Assembly (NCBI RefSeq): GCF_003057875.1 | Contig: NZ_PYXZ01000010.1 | Coordinates: 1-64,000 of the forward strand | DNA from: Nocardioides currus | GTDB lineage: Bacteria > Actinomycetota > Actinomycetes > Propionibacteriales > Nocardioidaceae | DNA length: 64,000 nucleotides | Direction: 5' to 3' | Shown: positions 26,302-34,709 of the stretch, one piece after another | Layout: the number at the start of each line of letters is the position of its first letter | Position numbering within the stretch: position 1 is the stretch's first letter | Notes under the pieces: generated by a model | Seen by the model: only the letters and a program-made list of their open reading frames with translations | Told to the model about the DNA's origin: nothing | Database searches by the model: none | Made by a program: the position numbers and the translations under genes

Positions 26302-27429
26302 TCAGTCGAAGGCGGAGCGCCGCATCGACACGATCCAGCGCCGCCGCGGGTGCTCGGTGAGCGACCACAGCCGGTCCGTGGAGGGCCAGTAGGTCAGGTC
26401 CTCCGGACCCATCGGCAGCGCGAAGCGCGTCGGCCTCAGCTGCCCACTCGAGCCGGCGTAGATCGTGCCCGGCATGAACGGGCCGTGCGAGACGGTCACG
26501 TGGTAGCGACCGCCGGCCAGCACCGCGCCCTGCATCTGCACGACGCCGCCCTCGTCGACCTCGAGCGGACGGGAGAAGCCGTCGTCGCCGGTCTGCAGCT
26601 GCCAGGTCTCGGGGTCGAGCTGGTAGCGCGCGAGCCGGTTGGGGGTCTTCTGCCCGAGGTTGTACTCGCCGGCGAGAAGCGCCGGCGGGTCGGAGCGGCG
26701 GTCGATCGAGAGGAACGAGTAGCGCAGCTGCACGTGCCCGTCGTCCGTGAACGCCTTGTAGGTGAAGCGCACGGGGAGCACGTAGCGATGGCCGTACGAC
26801 GCCACGCGCTGCCCGTCGAAGCCGATCTCGTCGGGATGGTCGTCGTCGCCCGCGACGCGCATGATGTCGTCGACCCGGGCGGTCACGAACCCGCGCCTGG
26901 TGGCCGCGATGTGCAGGTAGGGACCGGCCCACACGATGCCGCCGGCGTGGATGTTCATGGGGCGGAGCTGCAGCTTGCCGTCCTTGTCGAGGACCGGGTT
27001 GACGAGCAGGACGTGACGGTAGGTCAGCGTCTCGAGGTCGATGAACGTGACCCGCGAGCCACGCTTCACACCGTCGATGCCGGTGGAGTACCACGTCGTG
27101 ACGAGCACCTTGCGGCCCAGGATGTCCTCGGTGTCGCTGGCGTCCGCGCTGGTGGAGATGCCCTGTGGGAACCACAGCCGGTCCCGACGGTCGTAGTCGT
27201 CCCACGTGTAGGCCTCGCTGACGGCCCGTCCCAGGAGCCGCGCGGGGAGCCGGCTGCGACGCGCCTGGTACTTCAGGTCGTCGAGCAGCCCGCCCAACCC
27301 GGCGGGTTCACCGAGGACAGCGGCCAGGGCCGCAATCTCGCGGACGTTCTCGTCGGTGCGCTGGAGGTGCACGCCCTGGACGTACGGCGCCGGGGCGGGC
27401 GCGTCGGTCTCGTCGTCGCCGGGGGCCAT
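26302..27429 (-). CDS. Hypothetical protein, predicted beta-propeller-like
   Basis: The 375-residue protein shows repeated beta-rich blocks (YLHIAATRRGFVTARVDDIMRV, YHVTVSHGPFMPGTIYAGSSG, DLTYWPSTDRLWSLTEHPRRRWI) that suggest a propeller reading out dates or states rather than a known enzyme. No signal peptide is seen. ATG 27429 follows TACGTT (AACGTA on + at 27436-27441) by 6 bases. I do not recognise a named family. It is convergent with the thioesterase gene and upstream of the protease gene stop. Confidence 0.75.
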   Translation of the reverse strand: MAPGDDETDAPAPAPYVQGVHLQRTDENVREIAALAAVLGEPAGLGGLLDDLKYQARRSRLPARLLGRAVSEAYTWDDYDRRDRLWFPQGISTSADASDTEDILGRKVLVTTWYSTGIDGVKRGSRVTFIDLETLTYRHVLLVNPVLDKDGKLQLRPMNIHAGGIVWAGPYLHIAATRRGFVTARVDDIMRVAGDDDHPDEIGFDGQRVASYGHRYVLPVRFTYKAFTDDGHVQLRYSFLSIDRRSDPPALLAGEYNLGQKTPNRLARYQLDPETWQLQTGDDGFSRPLEVDEGGVVQMQGAVLAGGRYHVTVSHGPFMPGTIYAGSSGQLRPTRFALPMGPEDLTYWPSTDRLWSLTEHPRRRWIVSMRRSAFD

Positions 27430-27454
27430 GCGCCCAACGTAGCCCGGCGCCGGG

Positions 27455-28576
27455 CTACGCCACCGGCGCCCGGTCGAGCCCGACCGTCGCGGAGTGGCTG
27501 GTCCCGGCGGTGTCACGCCAGGTGACGTCGACCTGCTCGCCCGGCTGGTGCCGCCGGACCAGGCGACGGAGCCGGGCGGGCGACGTGACCGCCGTACCGT
27601 CCAGGGCGGTGACGGTGTCGCCGGCGGCGAGCCCGGCGTCGGCGGCCGGTGAGCCGGCGACCACGTTGCCGATCGTGGCGGCGCCCCCCGACGTGGAGAG
27701 CCCGACGCCGAGGAAGGCGGAGTAGCCGAGGGTGACCGTGCCGCCGGCGTCACCTGCCAGCACCGCGTCCACGACCGTCAGCACACGACGCATCGGGATG
27801 ACGTAGCCGTCGATCCCGATCGAGCCGCTCGACGCGGCGACGTTCATGCCGACGACGTCACCGTCGGCCGCGAGCAGGGCCCCGCCCGAGTCGCCCGGGA
27901 TGATGTCGGAGTCGACCTCGATCAGTCGCCGCAGCGTCGCGACCGACCCGTCGTCCTCGGTGACGTCGATGCGCTGGCGCAGGGCGGTGACCGTGCCCGC
28001 GGCGGCAGTGAGGCTGCCGCCGTCGCCGCCGGCGTCACCCACCGCGACGACCGCGTCGCCGACGTCGACCCCCGCCGTGTCGGTGTCCACTGCCGAGAGC
28101 GAGGTCGAGTCGACGCGCAGGACGGCGACGTCCTTGACCGCGTCGAAGCCGAGCACCTCGGCCGTTGCCGTCTCGCCGGTGACCGGATCGGTCACCTCGA
28201 TGTTCGTCGCGCCCTCGACGACGTGGTGGTTGGTGACGACGAGCGCGCCGCCGCCGTCCGCGGTGGCGTCGAGCACGATCCCGGTCCCGGCCGCCTCGCC
28301 GGCGTCGAAGTCGACGACCGTGGAGATCTGGACGATGCCGACCGACTGCTCGGTGGTCGCGTCGGTGGCGTCGATCGAGGCCGTCCGGCCGTACGTCGCG
28401 CCGTACTGCCCGCCGTACGACTGCCCTCCGAAGGGTTGGCCGGACGACTGGCCCGGCCAGCCCCGGTCGACGAACGAGATGGGGGGCGTGGCCGCGGCGG
28501 GTACGGCGACCGCCACCGTCGGCAGGGCGAGCGCGGCTGCGGCGACGGAGCTGGTGATGCGGCGAGACAGTGACAT
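27455..28576 (-). CDS. Secreted S1C (trypsin-like) serine protease with PDZ domain
   Basis: The 373-residue protein has a signal peptide (MSLSRRITSSVAAAALALPTV then VPAAA) and a Gly/Gln-rich linker (GQSSGQPFGGQSYGGQYG). The protease domain has His in VTNHHVV, Asp in AVKDVAVLRV and Ser in PGDSGGALL, and a C-terminal PDZ domain follows (ASPAADAGLAAGDTVTALDG). It is exported and likely acts on cell-wall or extracellular proteins. AGGAGGA is 3 bases before ATG. A second member of the HtrA/S1C class is at 62631. Confidence 0.92.
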   Translation of the reverse strand: MSLSRRITSSVAAAALALPTVAVAVPAAATPPISFVDRGWPGQSSGQPFGGQSYGGQYGATYGRTASIDATDATTEQSVGIVQISTVVDFDAGEAAGTGIVLDATADGGGALVVTNHHVVEGATNIEVTDPVTGETATAEVLGFDAVKDVAVLRVDSTSLSAVDTDTAGVDVGDAVVAVGDAGGDGGSLTAAAGTVTALRQRIDVTEDDGSVATLRRLIEVDSDIIPGDSGGALLAADGDVVGMNVAASSGSIGIDGYVIPMRRVLTVVDAVLAGDAGGTVTLGYSAFLGVGLSTSGGAATIGNVVAGSPAADAGLAAGDTVTALDGTAVTSPARLRRLVRRHQPGEQVDVTWRDTAGTSHSATVGLDRAPVA

Positions 28577-28668
28577 GGGTCCTCCTGGGGTCGGTGAGCC
28601 CGACACTTCCGGCGGTGCCTGTGCCGCCCCTGTGACCCGGCTGGCGCGTGCCTGCGAGACTCGTCGGC

Positions 28669-29067
28669 GTGACCCAGCCGCCGCGGACGCTCGTCGTCGG
28701 GGCCGCGATCCTGCGCGACGGAGCGGTGCTCGCGGCGCGACGCACAGCCCCCGCCGAGACCGCCGGGCGCTGGGAGTTCCCCGGCGGGAAGGTCGAGCCG
28801 GGGGAGTCGCCGGAGGCAGCGCTGGTGCGCGAGGTCGCCGAGGAGCTCGGCTGCCGGATCGAGGTCACCGGCTGGCTGCCGGGCGCCGCCCCGATCGGTG
28901 ACACCCACGAGCTGCGGGTGGCGTGCGCCGTGCTGACCGGGGGCGAGCCGACCCCGACCGAGCACGACCGCGTCCGCTGGGTCGGCGCTGCCGGCCTCGA
29001 CGACGTCGACTGGCTCGACCCCGACCGGCCCTTCCTGCCGCACCTGCGGGAGAGGATGGCCCCATGA
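28669..29067 (+). CDS. NUDIX hydrolase, MutT-like (8-oxo-dGTP diphosphatase style)
   Basis: The 132-residue protein carries the Nudix box GGKVEPGESPEAALVREVAEELG (G-x5-E-x7-REVxEExG). Preceding it, ARRTAPAETAGRWEFPGG is the MutT-type substrate loop. It likely cleaves oxidised or non-canonical (d)NTPs. GAGACT at 28656-28661 stands 7 bases before GTG, a leaderless promoter. It overlaps the next gene by ATGA. Confidence 0.9.
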   Translation: MTQPPRTLVVGAAILRDGAVLAARRTAPAETAGRWEFPGGKVEPGESPEAALVREVAEELGCRIEVTGWLPGAAPIGDTHELRVACAVLTGGEPTPTEHDRVRWVGAAGLDDVDWLDPDRPFLPHLRERMAP

Positions 29068-29339
29068 GGGCGATCTTCTTCGAGGAGGACGACGCGCAGC
29101 AGGTCGTGCGGCGCCTCACCGCCGACGGCTTCGAAGCCAGGGCGGAGCGGGAGCGGCTCTCCGGCGAGGACGACGACGAGGGTCACCCGTGGGCCGTGGT
29201 CACCGACGCGCCCGACTTCATGCTGGAGCTGATGGTCGACGAGCACGACGGCTGGCTGGACGCCGAGGAGGACGCGCCGAGCGTCACGCCCCTCGTCCTC
29301 CCGACGGCGCCGAAGCGGATCAAGAAGCCCCTTGACTGA
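29064..29339 (+). CDS. Small acidic hypothetical protein
   Basis: The 91-residue soluble protein begins MRAIFFEEDDAQQVVRRLTADGFEA and has an acidic middle (SGEDDDEGHPWAVVTDAP) and a basic tail (KRIKKPLD). The alternating helix-strand pattern suggests a ferredoxin-like alpha/beta fold, but I assign no family. It is coupled to the Nudix gene (ATGA at 29064-29067), and the next gene's TTG start overlaps its end. Confidence 0.75.
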   Translation: MRAIFFEEDDAQQVVRRLTADGFEARAERERLSGEDDDEGHPWAVVTDAPDFMLELMVDEHDGWLDAEEDAPSVTPLVLPTAPKRIKKPLD

Positions 29340-30237
29340 CGTGCAGGCGCGCCCCGTCGGCGCCCTCCCGCTCGTCCCGGCCGCCGCGTTCGTGCTGGTG
29401 TGGTCGTCGGGCTACATCTCCGGTCCGTACGGCGTGGAGCACGTCGCCCCCTTCACGCTGCTCGCGCTCCGGTTCGTCGTGGCGGCGGCGCTCGCGCTCG
29501 TGCTCGCTCGCATGCTCCGAGGCCCGCTCCGGATCGATCGGGGCACCGCCGGCCGGATCGCGCTCACCGGCCTGGTGATGAACGCGGTGCAGTTCGGCGC
29601 GATGTACCTCGCCTTCGACGCCGGCCTCGGCCCCACCCTGGCCTCGATGCTGCACGCGCTGACGCCGGTGCTGACCGCTGCGCTGGCGGCGGTCTTCCTC
29701 AAGGAGGCGCTGTCGCGACGCCAGCTCCTCGGGCTCGTCATCGGGGTCACCGGCGTGCTGATCGTGCTCGGCCCCGACGTCAGTGCGGCCGGCGGACCGG
29801 TCGGGATCGCGCTCGGCGTCTTCAGCGCGATCACCCTCAGCCTCGGCACCCTCGGCCAGCGCTGGATCGGCCACGGCCCCGACCCGATCTGGTCGGCGGC
29901 GATCCAGTTCTCGGTGTCGGCCCCGCCCCTCGCCGTACTCGCCCTCACCCTCGAGGGCACGCACGCCGTCAGCGACCCGCTGCGCGGCGGCATCGCCGTG
30001 CTGTTCCTGGCGATCGTCAACTCGATCGTCGGGCTGCTCCTGCTGGGCGCCCTCGTGCGTCGCGGTGGCGCCGGCGCGGGCTCCAGCCTGTTCTTCCTCT
30101 CGCCGCCCGTCACCGCCGTGCTGGCGTGGGTCGTGCTCGGCGAGACCCTCGGCCCGGTCGAGCTCGTCGGCCTCGTGGTGGCGGTCGTCGGCGTCGCGCT
30201 GGGCACCGGCCGGGCCGCCCCTAGGCTGGTGTCATGA
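29332..30237 (+). CDS. EamA/RhaT-family drug/metabolite transporter
   Basis: The 301-residue protein has 10 predicted helices in two EamA repeats (VWSSGYISGPYGVEHVAPFTLLALRF and a second repeat ending VVLGETLGPVELVGLVVAVVGV). These are DMT-superfamily exporters of metabolites or amino acids. The TTG 29332 start overlaps the previous stop; GTG 29341 is an alternative one base after that stop. The stop overlaps mshB by ATGA. Confidence 0.88.
   Translation: MTDVQARPVGALPLVPAAAFVLVWSSGYISGPYGVEHVAPFTLLALRFVVAAALALVLARMLRGPLRIDRGTAGRIALTGLVMNAVQFGAMYLAFDAGLGPTLASMLHALTPVLTAALAAVFLKEALSRRQLLGLVIGVTGVLIVLGPDVSAAGGPVGIALGVFSAITLSLGTLGQRWIGHGPDPIWSAAIQFSVSAPPLAVLALTLEGTHAVSDPLRGGIAVLFLAIVNSIVGLLLLGALVRRGGAGAGSSLFFLSPPVTAVLAWVVLGETLGPVELVGLVVAVVGVALGTGRAAPRLVS
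30222..30227 (+). promoter_or_regulatory. -10 hexamer TAGGCT before mshB
   Basis: TAGGCT with a 6-base spacer to ATG 30234 lies inside the 3' end of the upstream transporter gene. It would give mshB its own leaderless transcript besides read-through. Confidence 0.5.
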
Positions 30238-31139
30238 CTGCCGACCAGCGCGCCCTCTTCGTGCACGCGCACCCCGACGACGAGACCATCAACAACGGCG
30301 CGACCATGGCGAAGTACGCCGCCGAGGGACGTGGCGTCACCGTCGTCACCTGCACCGCCGGCGAGATGGGTGAGGTCCTCGTCCCCGATCTGTCCCACCT
30401 CGCCTACGAGGAGGAGGGCGGGCTGGGGGACCGCCGACGCCAGGAGATCGCGGCCGCGATGGCCCGCCTCGGCGTCACCGACCAGCGCTGGCTCGGCGGG
30501 TTCGGCCGCTTCCACGACTCCGGCATGGCCTGGCACCCCGACGGCCACGCCGTCGCGGCCGAGGAGATCCCCGACAGCGCCTTCTGGCACGCCGACCTGG
30601 TCGAGGCCGCCGACGCCCTGGTCACGGAGATCCGCGAGCTGCGCCCCCAGGTGCTGGTCACCTACAACGAGTTCGGCGGCTACGGCCACCCCGACCACAT
30701 CCAGGCGCACCGGGTCGCGATGTACGCCGCGGTGCTGGCCGCCGCCCCGACGTACAAGCTCGGGCTCGGTGAGCCGCACGACATCGACAAGATCTACTGG
30801 TGCGCGATGAGCGAGGCGCGGATGCGCGAGAGCATCCGCCAGATGCGCGAGGCCGGCGACACCGAGACGTTCGAGGGCATGGATCCCGACGGCGAGATGG
30901 GTCCCTTCGTCACGCCCGACGAGCTGATCTCCGCGCGCATCGACGGTCGCGACTACGTCGAGACCAAGATGGAGGCGCTCAAGCTGCACCGCACCCAGGT
31001 CGACCCCGACGGGCCGTTCTTCTCCGGGGCCGAGTCGGGGCACGCGTTCTGGGGCGAGGAGTTCTACGTCCTCGCGAAGGGCACGCGCGGACCGGTCGGC
31101 GAGGACGGCTTCGAGACCGACCTCTTCGCCGGCCTCTGA
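30234..31139 (+). CDS. mshB: Mycothiol biosynthesis deacetylase MshB
   Basis: The 301-residue zinc enzyme removes acetate from GlcNAc-inositol, the committing step before cysteine ligation by MshC. AHPDDE holds His13, Asp15 (general base) and Asp16, numbered as in the M. tuberculosis enzyme. GGYGHPDH (His152, His155) supplies the third metal ligand. LGGFGRFHDSGM matches the substrate loop of MshB better than that of Mca. Its presence indicates an actinobacterial host. The following membrane-protein gene starts directly after its stop. Confidence 0.93.
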   Translation: MTADQRALFVHAHPDDETINNGATMAKYAAEGRGVTVVTCTAGEMGEVLVPDLSHLAYEEEGGLGDRRRQEIAAAMARLGVTDQRWLGGFGRFHDSGMAWHPDGHAVAAEEIPDSAFWHADLVEAADALVTEIRELRPQVLVTYNEFGGYGHPDHIQAHRVAMYAAVLAAAPTYKLGLGEPHDIDKIYWCAMSEARMRESIRQMREAGDTETFEGMDPDGEMGPFVTPDELISARIDGRDYVETKMEALKLHRTQVDPDGPFFSGAESGHAFWGEEFYVLAKGTRGPVGEDGFETDLFAGL

Positions 31140-31517
31140 GTGTCCTCGCTCCTCCTGCGCGTCGTGGTGGCGCTGGTGCTGCTCGTCGCCGGGTTCGGCG
31201 GCGGGGTGGCCGCCGCGCTCGTCCAGTCGTGGTGGTGGGGCCTGCTCCTCGGGCTCGCCTGCGCCGGCCTGACGTGCCTCGCGCTGCCGGCCGGCGGGTG
31301 GCGGTTCTCCTTCGGCCTGGGCTGGTTCGCCGCGCTCGGGTACGTCGTCCTGCCCCGCGCGGAGGGTGACTACCTGGTCCCGGCGACCGCTGCCGGCTAC
31401 ACCCTGCTGGGCGGCTCGTTCCTCGTGTTCCTCTTCGCCCTCGCCACCCTGCCGGGCCGCGGCTCCCGCCGTCCGGGCGGGTCCGGGGATCCGGGGGTTT
31501 CGCGCGAGGGAACCTAG
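31140..31517 (+). CDS. Small membrane protein, DUF6113-like, downstream of mshB
   Basis: The 125-residue protein has four predicted helices (LLLRVVVALVLLVAGFGGGVAAAL, WWGLLLGLACAGLTCLAL, FGLGWFAALGYVV, YTLLGGSFLVFLFALATL) and a short basic tail. Proteins like this commonly follow mshB in actinobacteria; the function is unknown. GTG is placed directly after the mshB stop, implying a shared message. Confidence 0.75.
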   Translation: MSSLLLRVVVALVLLVAGFGGGVAAALVQSWWWGLLLGLACAGLTCLALPAGGWRFSFGLGWFAALGYVVLPRAEGDYLVPATAAGYTLLGGSFLVFLFALATLPGRGSRRPGGSGDPGVSREGT

Positions 31518-31520
31518 GAT
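31515..31520 (+). promoter_or_regulatory. -10 hexamer TAGGAT before the VanW gene
   Basis: TAGGAT with a 6-base spacer to GTG 31527 is a leaderless promoter inside the gap after the DUF6113-like gene. Confidence 0.5.
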
Positions 31521-31526
31521 CGCCTC

Positions 31527-33308
31527 GTGTCGATCCTCCCGCGCACCGATGACCAGGCCGACGGCGCCGACCACCAGCCCGCCGAGAGGTCGGGCGGGCG
31601 CACCGTCCTGTGGTTGCTGCTCGCGCTGGTGGTGCTGGGTGGCGGAGCGTACGTCGCGGCGCACTACGCGGCCGCCGACAAGGTCCCGCGGGGCACCACC
31701 GTCTCCGGCGTCGCCATCGGCGGCCACCCGCAGGCCGAGGCCGCCGAGCGTCTCCGCGCGGGCCTCGCCGAGCGGGTCTCCGGGCCGATCGAGGTGACCA
31801 TCGAGGGCGAGCCGGTCAGCGTCGACCCGAGCACCGCGGGCATCGCCGTCGACTACGACGCGTCCGTGGCCGAGGCAGGCGGCGAGCGCAGCTGGGACCC
31901 GGTGCGGCTGTGGAACTACTTCACCGGCGGCGAGGACCTCCAGGCCGAGGTCAGCGTCGACGAGACCGCGTTCACCCAGGCGCTGGCCGGCCTCGACGAG
32001 CAGCACGGCACCGCCCCGCGCGAGGGCGCCCTCGGCTTCGACGCCGGCTCGATCACCACGGTGAGGCCGCGCATCGGCCAGGCCCTCGACCCGGCGTCGA
32101 CCCGCGACGCGCTGGTCGCCGCCTACCTCGCCGAGGACGCCGAGGTGCCGGACCTCGCCCTCGTGCAGGAGCAGCCGGACATCGACGAGGCGGACGTCGC
32201 CGCGGCCCGCGACTCCTTCGCCAACCCCGCGGTGTCGGGGCCGGTGACCCTGAGCTTCGACGAGTCCTCGGTCAAGCTCTACCCCAAGGACTTCACCGCG
32301 GCCCTGAGCCTCGCGCCGGTCGACGGCGCCCTCGAGCCGCAGCTCGACGCGGACAAGCTCGCCGAGGTCGTCTCGGCCAACGTGGTCGCCGACGGCGCCC
32401 CGGTCGACGCGACGGTGGCCCTCGTCGGTGGCACCCCGAAGGTGATCCCCGCGAAGCCGGGCGTGACCTACGACCAGTCGCAGATCGACGCCGGCTTCCT
32501 CGCCCTCGTCGCGGCGCCCGACGGCTCGCGCTCGCTGACCGTCGACGCCAAGGTGGCCAAGCCCGACTTCACCACCAAGGACGCCCGGGCGCTCAAGATC
32601 AAGGAGCGGGTCTCCACCTTCACGACCTACTACCCCTACGCGGAGTACCGCAACATCAACATCGGCCGCGCCGCCGAGCTGGTCAACGGCACCGTGCTCA
32701 AGCCGGGGGAGACCTTCAGCCTCAACGACACGGTGGGCGAGCGCACGCGCGAGAACGGCTTCACCGAGGGCTACATCATCCAGGACGGCATCCTCGTCAC
32801 CGACCTCGGCGGCGGCGTCTCGCAGATGGCGACGACGACCTTCAACGCGATGTTCTTCGCGGGCCTCGAGGACGTCGAGCACAAGCCCCACTCGTTCTAC
32901 ATCGACCGCTACCCGATCGGGCGCGAGGCGACGGTGGCGTGGGGCGCGGTGGACCTGAGGTTCAGGAACGACACGCCGTACGGCGTCCTGATCAGCGCCA
33001 GCGTCACCCCGGCCACCTCCGCCTCCAGCGGCGTCGTCACGGTCTCGATGTACTCCACCAAGTGGTGGGACATCACCACCTCGGAGTCGGAGCGCTACAA
33101 CATCACCGAGGCGAAGGTCCGCAGGGTCGACACCCTCCAGTGCCACGCCAACACCGGCTACGGCGGCTTCGACATCGACGTCAAGCGCAACTTCTCACCG
33201 GTCGGGGCGAACACCGAGACCCGTCCGCAGGAGAACTTCCACACGACGTACACCCCCTCCGACACGGTGATCTGCACCAACCCCGACGCCGAGGACAACG
33301 TCGGCTGA
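31527..33308 (+). CDS. VanW-family peptidoglycan-associated protein
   Basis: The 593-residue protein has a hydrophobic anchor at about residues 27-49. Repeated YoaR-like/peptidoglycan-binding domains follow (VSGVAIGGHPQAEAAERLRAG; GSITTVRPRIGQALD), and then the VanW domain: INIGRAAELVNGTVLKPGETFSLN, GGGVSQMATTTFNAMFFAGL and the HSFYIDRYPIGREATV block. It faces the outside and probably acts in cell-wall assembly; VanW itself accompanies vancomycin-resistance genes, but no van genes are near. The end is followed by a large palindrome. Confidence 0.9.
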   Translation: MSILPRTDDQADGADHQPAERSGGRTVLWLLLALVVLGGGAYVAAHYAAADKVPRGTTVSGVAIGGHPQAEAAERLRAGLAERVSGPIEVTIEGEPVSVDPSTAGIAVDYDASVAEAGGERSWDPVRLWNYFTGGEDLQAEVSVDETAFTQALAGLDEQHGTAPREGALGFDAGSITTVRPRIGQALDPASTRDALVAAYLAEDAEVPDLALVQEQPDIDEADVAAARDSFANPAVSGPVTLSFDESSVKLYPKDFTAALSLAPVDGALEPQLDADKLAEVVSANVVADGAPVDATVALVGGTPKVIPAKPGVTYDQSQIDAGFLALVAAPDGSRSLTVDAKVAKPDFTTKDARALKIKERVSTFTTYYPYAEYRNINIGRAAELVNGTVLKPGETFSLNDTVGERTRENGFTEGYIIQDGILVTDLGGGVSQMATTTFNAMFFAGLEDVEHKPHSFYIDRYPIGREATVAWGAVDLRFRNDTPYGVLISASVTPATSASSGVVTVSMYSTKWWDITTSESERYNITEAKVRRVDTLQCHANTGYGGFDIDVKRNFSPVGANTETRPQENFHTTYTPSDTVICTNPDAEDNVG

Positions 33309-33323
33309 CGAGGTCCCGCCGGG

Positions 33324-33381
33324 TATCCATGGGAGAAACCGGGGTCGTCGAGGGCGCCAGACCCGAGATCTCCCATGGATA
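33324..33381. repeat. Long nested palindrome between VanW and aspS2
   Basis: TATCCATGGGAGA at 33324-33336 is repeated inverted at 33369-33381 (perfect 13 bp). Inside it GGGTC (33342-33346) pairs with GACCC (33360-33364). It lies between two convergent genes and could act as a bidirectional terminator, or be a copy of a dispersed palindromic element. Confidence 0.6.
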
Positions 33382-33399
33382 TCGAGAAACGCGGGCGCG

Positions 33400-34707
33400 C
33401 TACGGCGTCAGGCGGTGCAGGTCGCGCGGGAACAGCGTGACCTCGCGGATGTTGGCCGCCTCGACGAGCCGGGCCACCCACCGCTCGAGCCCGATCGCGA
33501 AGCCGCCGTGCGGGGGCATGCCGTGGCGGAACGCCTGGAGGTACGCCGCGTAGTCGGCCGGGTCCTCGCCGCGCGCGCGGATCGCGGCGTCGTAGTCGCT
33601 CGGCCGGTGCAGCCGCTGGCCGCCCGTGACGAGCTCGAGGCCGCGGAAGAGCAGGTCGAAGCTGTTCGACCACTCGCCGTCGGCGGTCGAGGTGCGAGCG
33701 GAGCGAGCCTCGAGACCACGACCTGTCCACGGGTGCGTGTAGAACGGCCGCTTCGCCATCGGGTAGCCCTCGACGGCGAGGAAGTCCGACCCGTGGGTCT
33801 CGAGCGCCCACGCCCCGAGCGCGCGCTCGTGCTCGGGGGCGAGGTCGGGCTCGTCGGCCGGTGCTCCGACGAGCGCCAGCGCGTCGGCGAAGTGGATCAC
33901 CGGGATCTCCTCGGGCACCACCGGGATCGTGGCCCCGAGGCGGGCCACGGCCGGCGCGGCGTGTTCGTGGACGGCGGAGAGCATCCCGGCGAGGACGTCG
34001 CGCAGCACGGCGAGCACGTCGCGGTGGTCGCGGACGAAGCCGAGCTCGACGTCGAGCGAGCGATACTCCGCCAGGTGCCGCACGGTGTCGTGCGGCTCGG
34101 CGCGGAAGACCGGGCCGACCTCGTAGACCCGCTCGAGGACGCCGACCATCTGTTGCTTGTAGAACTGGGGGCTCTGGGCGAGGTAGGCCGGCCGGCCGAA
34201 GTAGTCGACCTCGAAGACGGACGATCCCGACTCGGTGGCCGACTCGACGAACGTGGGCGTGGCGATCTCGGTGAAGCCCGACCCGTCCAGGGTGGCGCGG
34301 AAGCCGCGCAGCGACGCCGCGGCCAGCTCCCAGGTCGCGCGCTGCGCCGGGTGACGCCACAGCACGGGGGCGTGGTCGAGCAGCGTCGGCAGCGACACGT
34401 CGAGGGTGGGTCGCCACAACTCCGCGGGGGGAGTGGCGGCGGGCTCGGTCAGCGCCTCGATCGTCGCGTCGACCACCTCGACGCCGCCCGGCGCCTGCGG
34501 GTTGGCGATCGCCGTACCCACGACACGAATCGTGGTCTCCTCCGGCGGCACGGGCGTGCCAGCCGGGAGCACGACCTGCGCGAGCCCGCTGCGGTCGCGG
34601 ACGACGAGGAAGGTGACACGAGCGAGCTCGCGTCGCCGGTGCACCCACCCCTCGAGCGAGACGGGACCCGTGGCCAGGGACAGGTCGGAACAGAGCGTGC
34701 GTTGCAT
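33400..34707 (-). CDS. aspS2: Non-discriminating aspartyl-tRNA synthetase, archaeal type (AspRS2)
   Basis: The 435-residue class II synthetase has the OB fold at residues 15-110 with VHRRRELARVTFLVVRDRSGLAQVV; His23 lies at the position that marks the relaxed AspRS2 of Thermus. The catalytic domain follows: FTEIATPTFVESATESGSSVFEVDYFGRPAYLAQSPQFYKQ, VGPVFRAEPHDTVRHLAEY (motif 2) and GGFAIGLERWVARL (motif 3). It has no GAD insertion, unlike bacterial AspRS. Such enzymes charge both tRNA-Asp and tRNA-Asn with Asp, for conversion to Asn-tRNA by GatCAB. GGAGG precedes ATG and is masked by a T-box hairpin. Confidence 0.9.
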   Translation of the reverse strand: MQRTLCSDLSLATGPVSLEGWVHRRRELARVTFLVVRDRSGLAQVVLPAGTPVPPEETTIRVVGTAIANPQAPGGVEVVDATIEALTEPAATPPAELWRPTLDVSLPTLLDHAPVLWRHPAQRATWELAAASLRGFRATLDGSGFTEIATPTFVESATESGSSVFEVDYFGRPAYLAQSPQFYKQQMVGVLERVYEVGPVFRAEPHDTVRHLAEYRSLDVELGFVRDHRDVLAVLRDVLAGMLSAVHEHAAPAVARLGATIPVVPEEIPVIHFADALALVGAPADEPDLAPEHERALGAWALETHGSDFLAVEGYPMAKRPFYTHPWTGRGLEARSARTSTADGEWSNSFDLLFRGLELVTGGQRLHRPSDYDAAIRARGEDPADYAAYLQAFRHGMPPHGGFAIGLERWVARLVEAANIREVTLFPRDLHRLTP

Positions 34708-34709
34708 GA

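Noticed and set aside
29412..33146. 1244-codon minus-strand frame across EamA, mshB and VanW
   Set aside because: It spans several real plus-strand genes with good motifs, has no recognisable domain and is a shadow caused by high GC.
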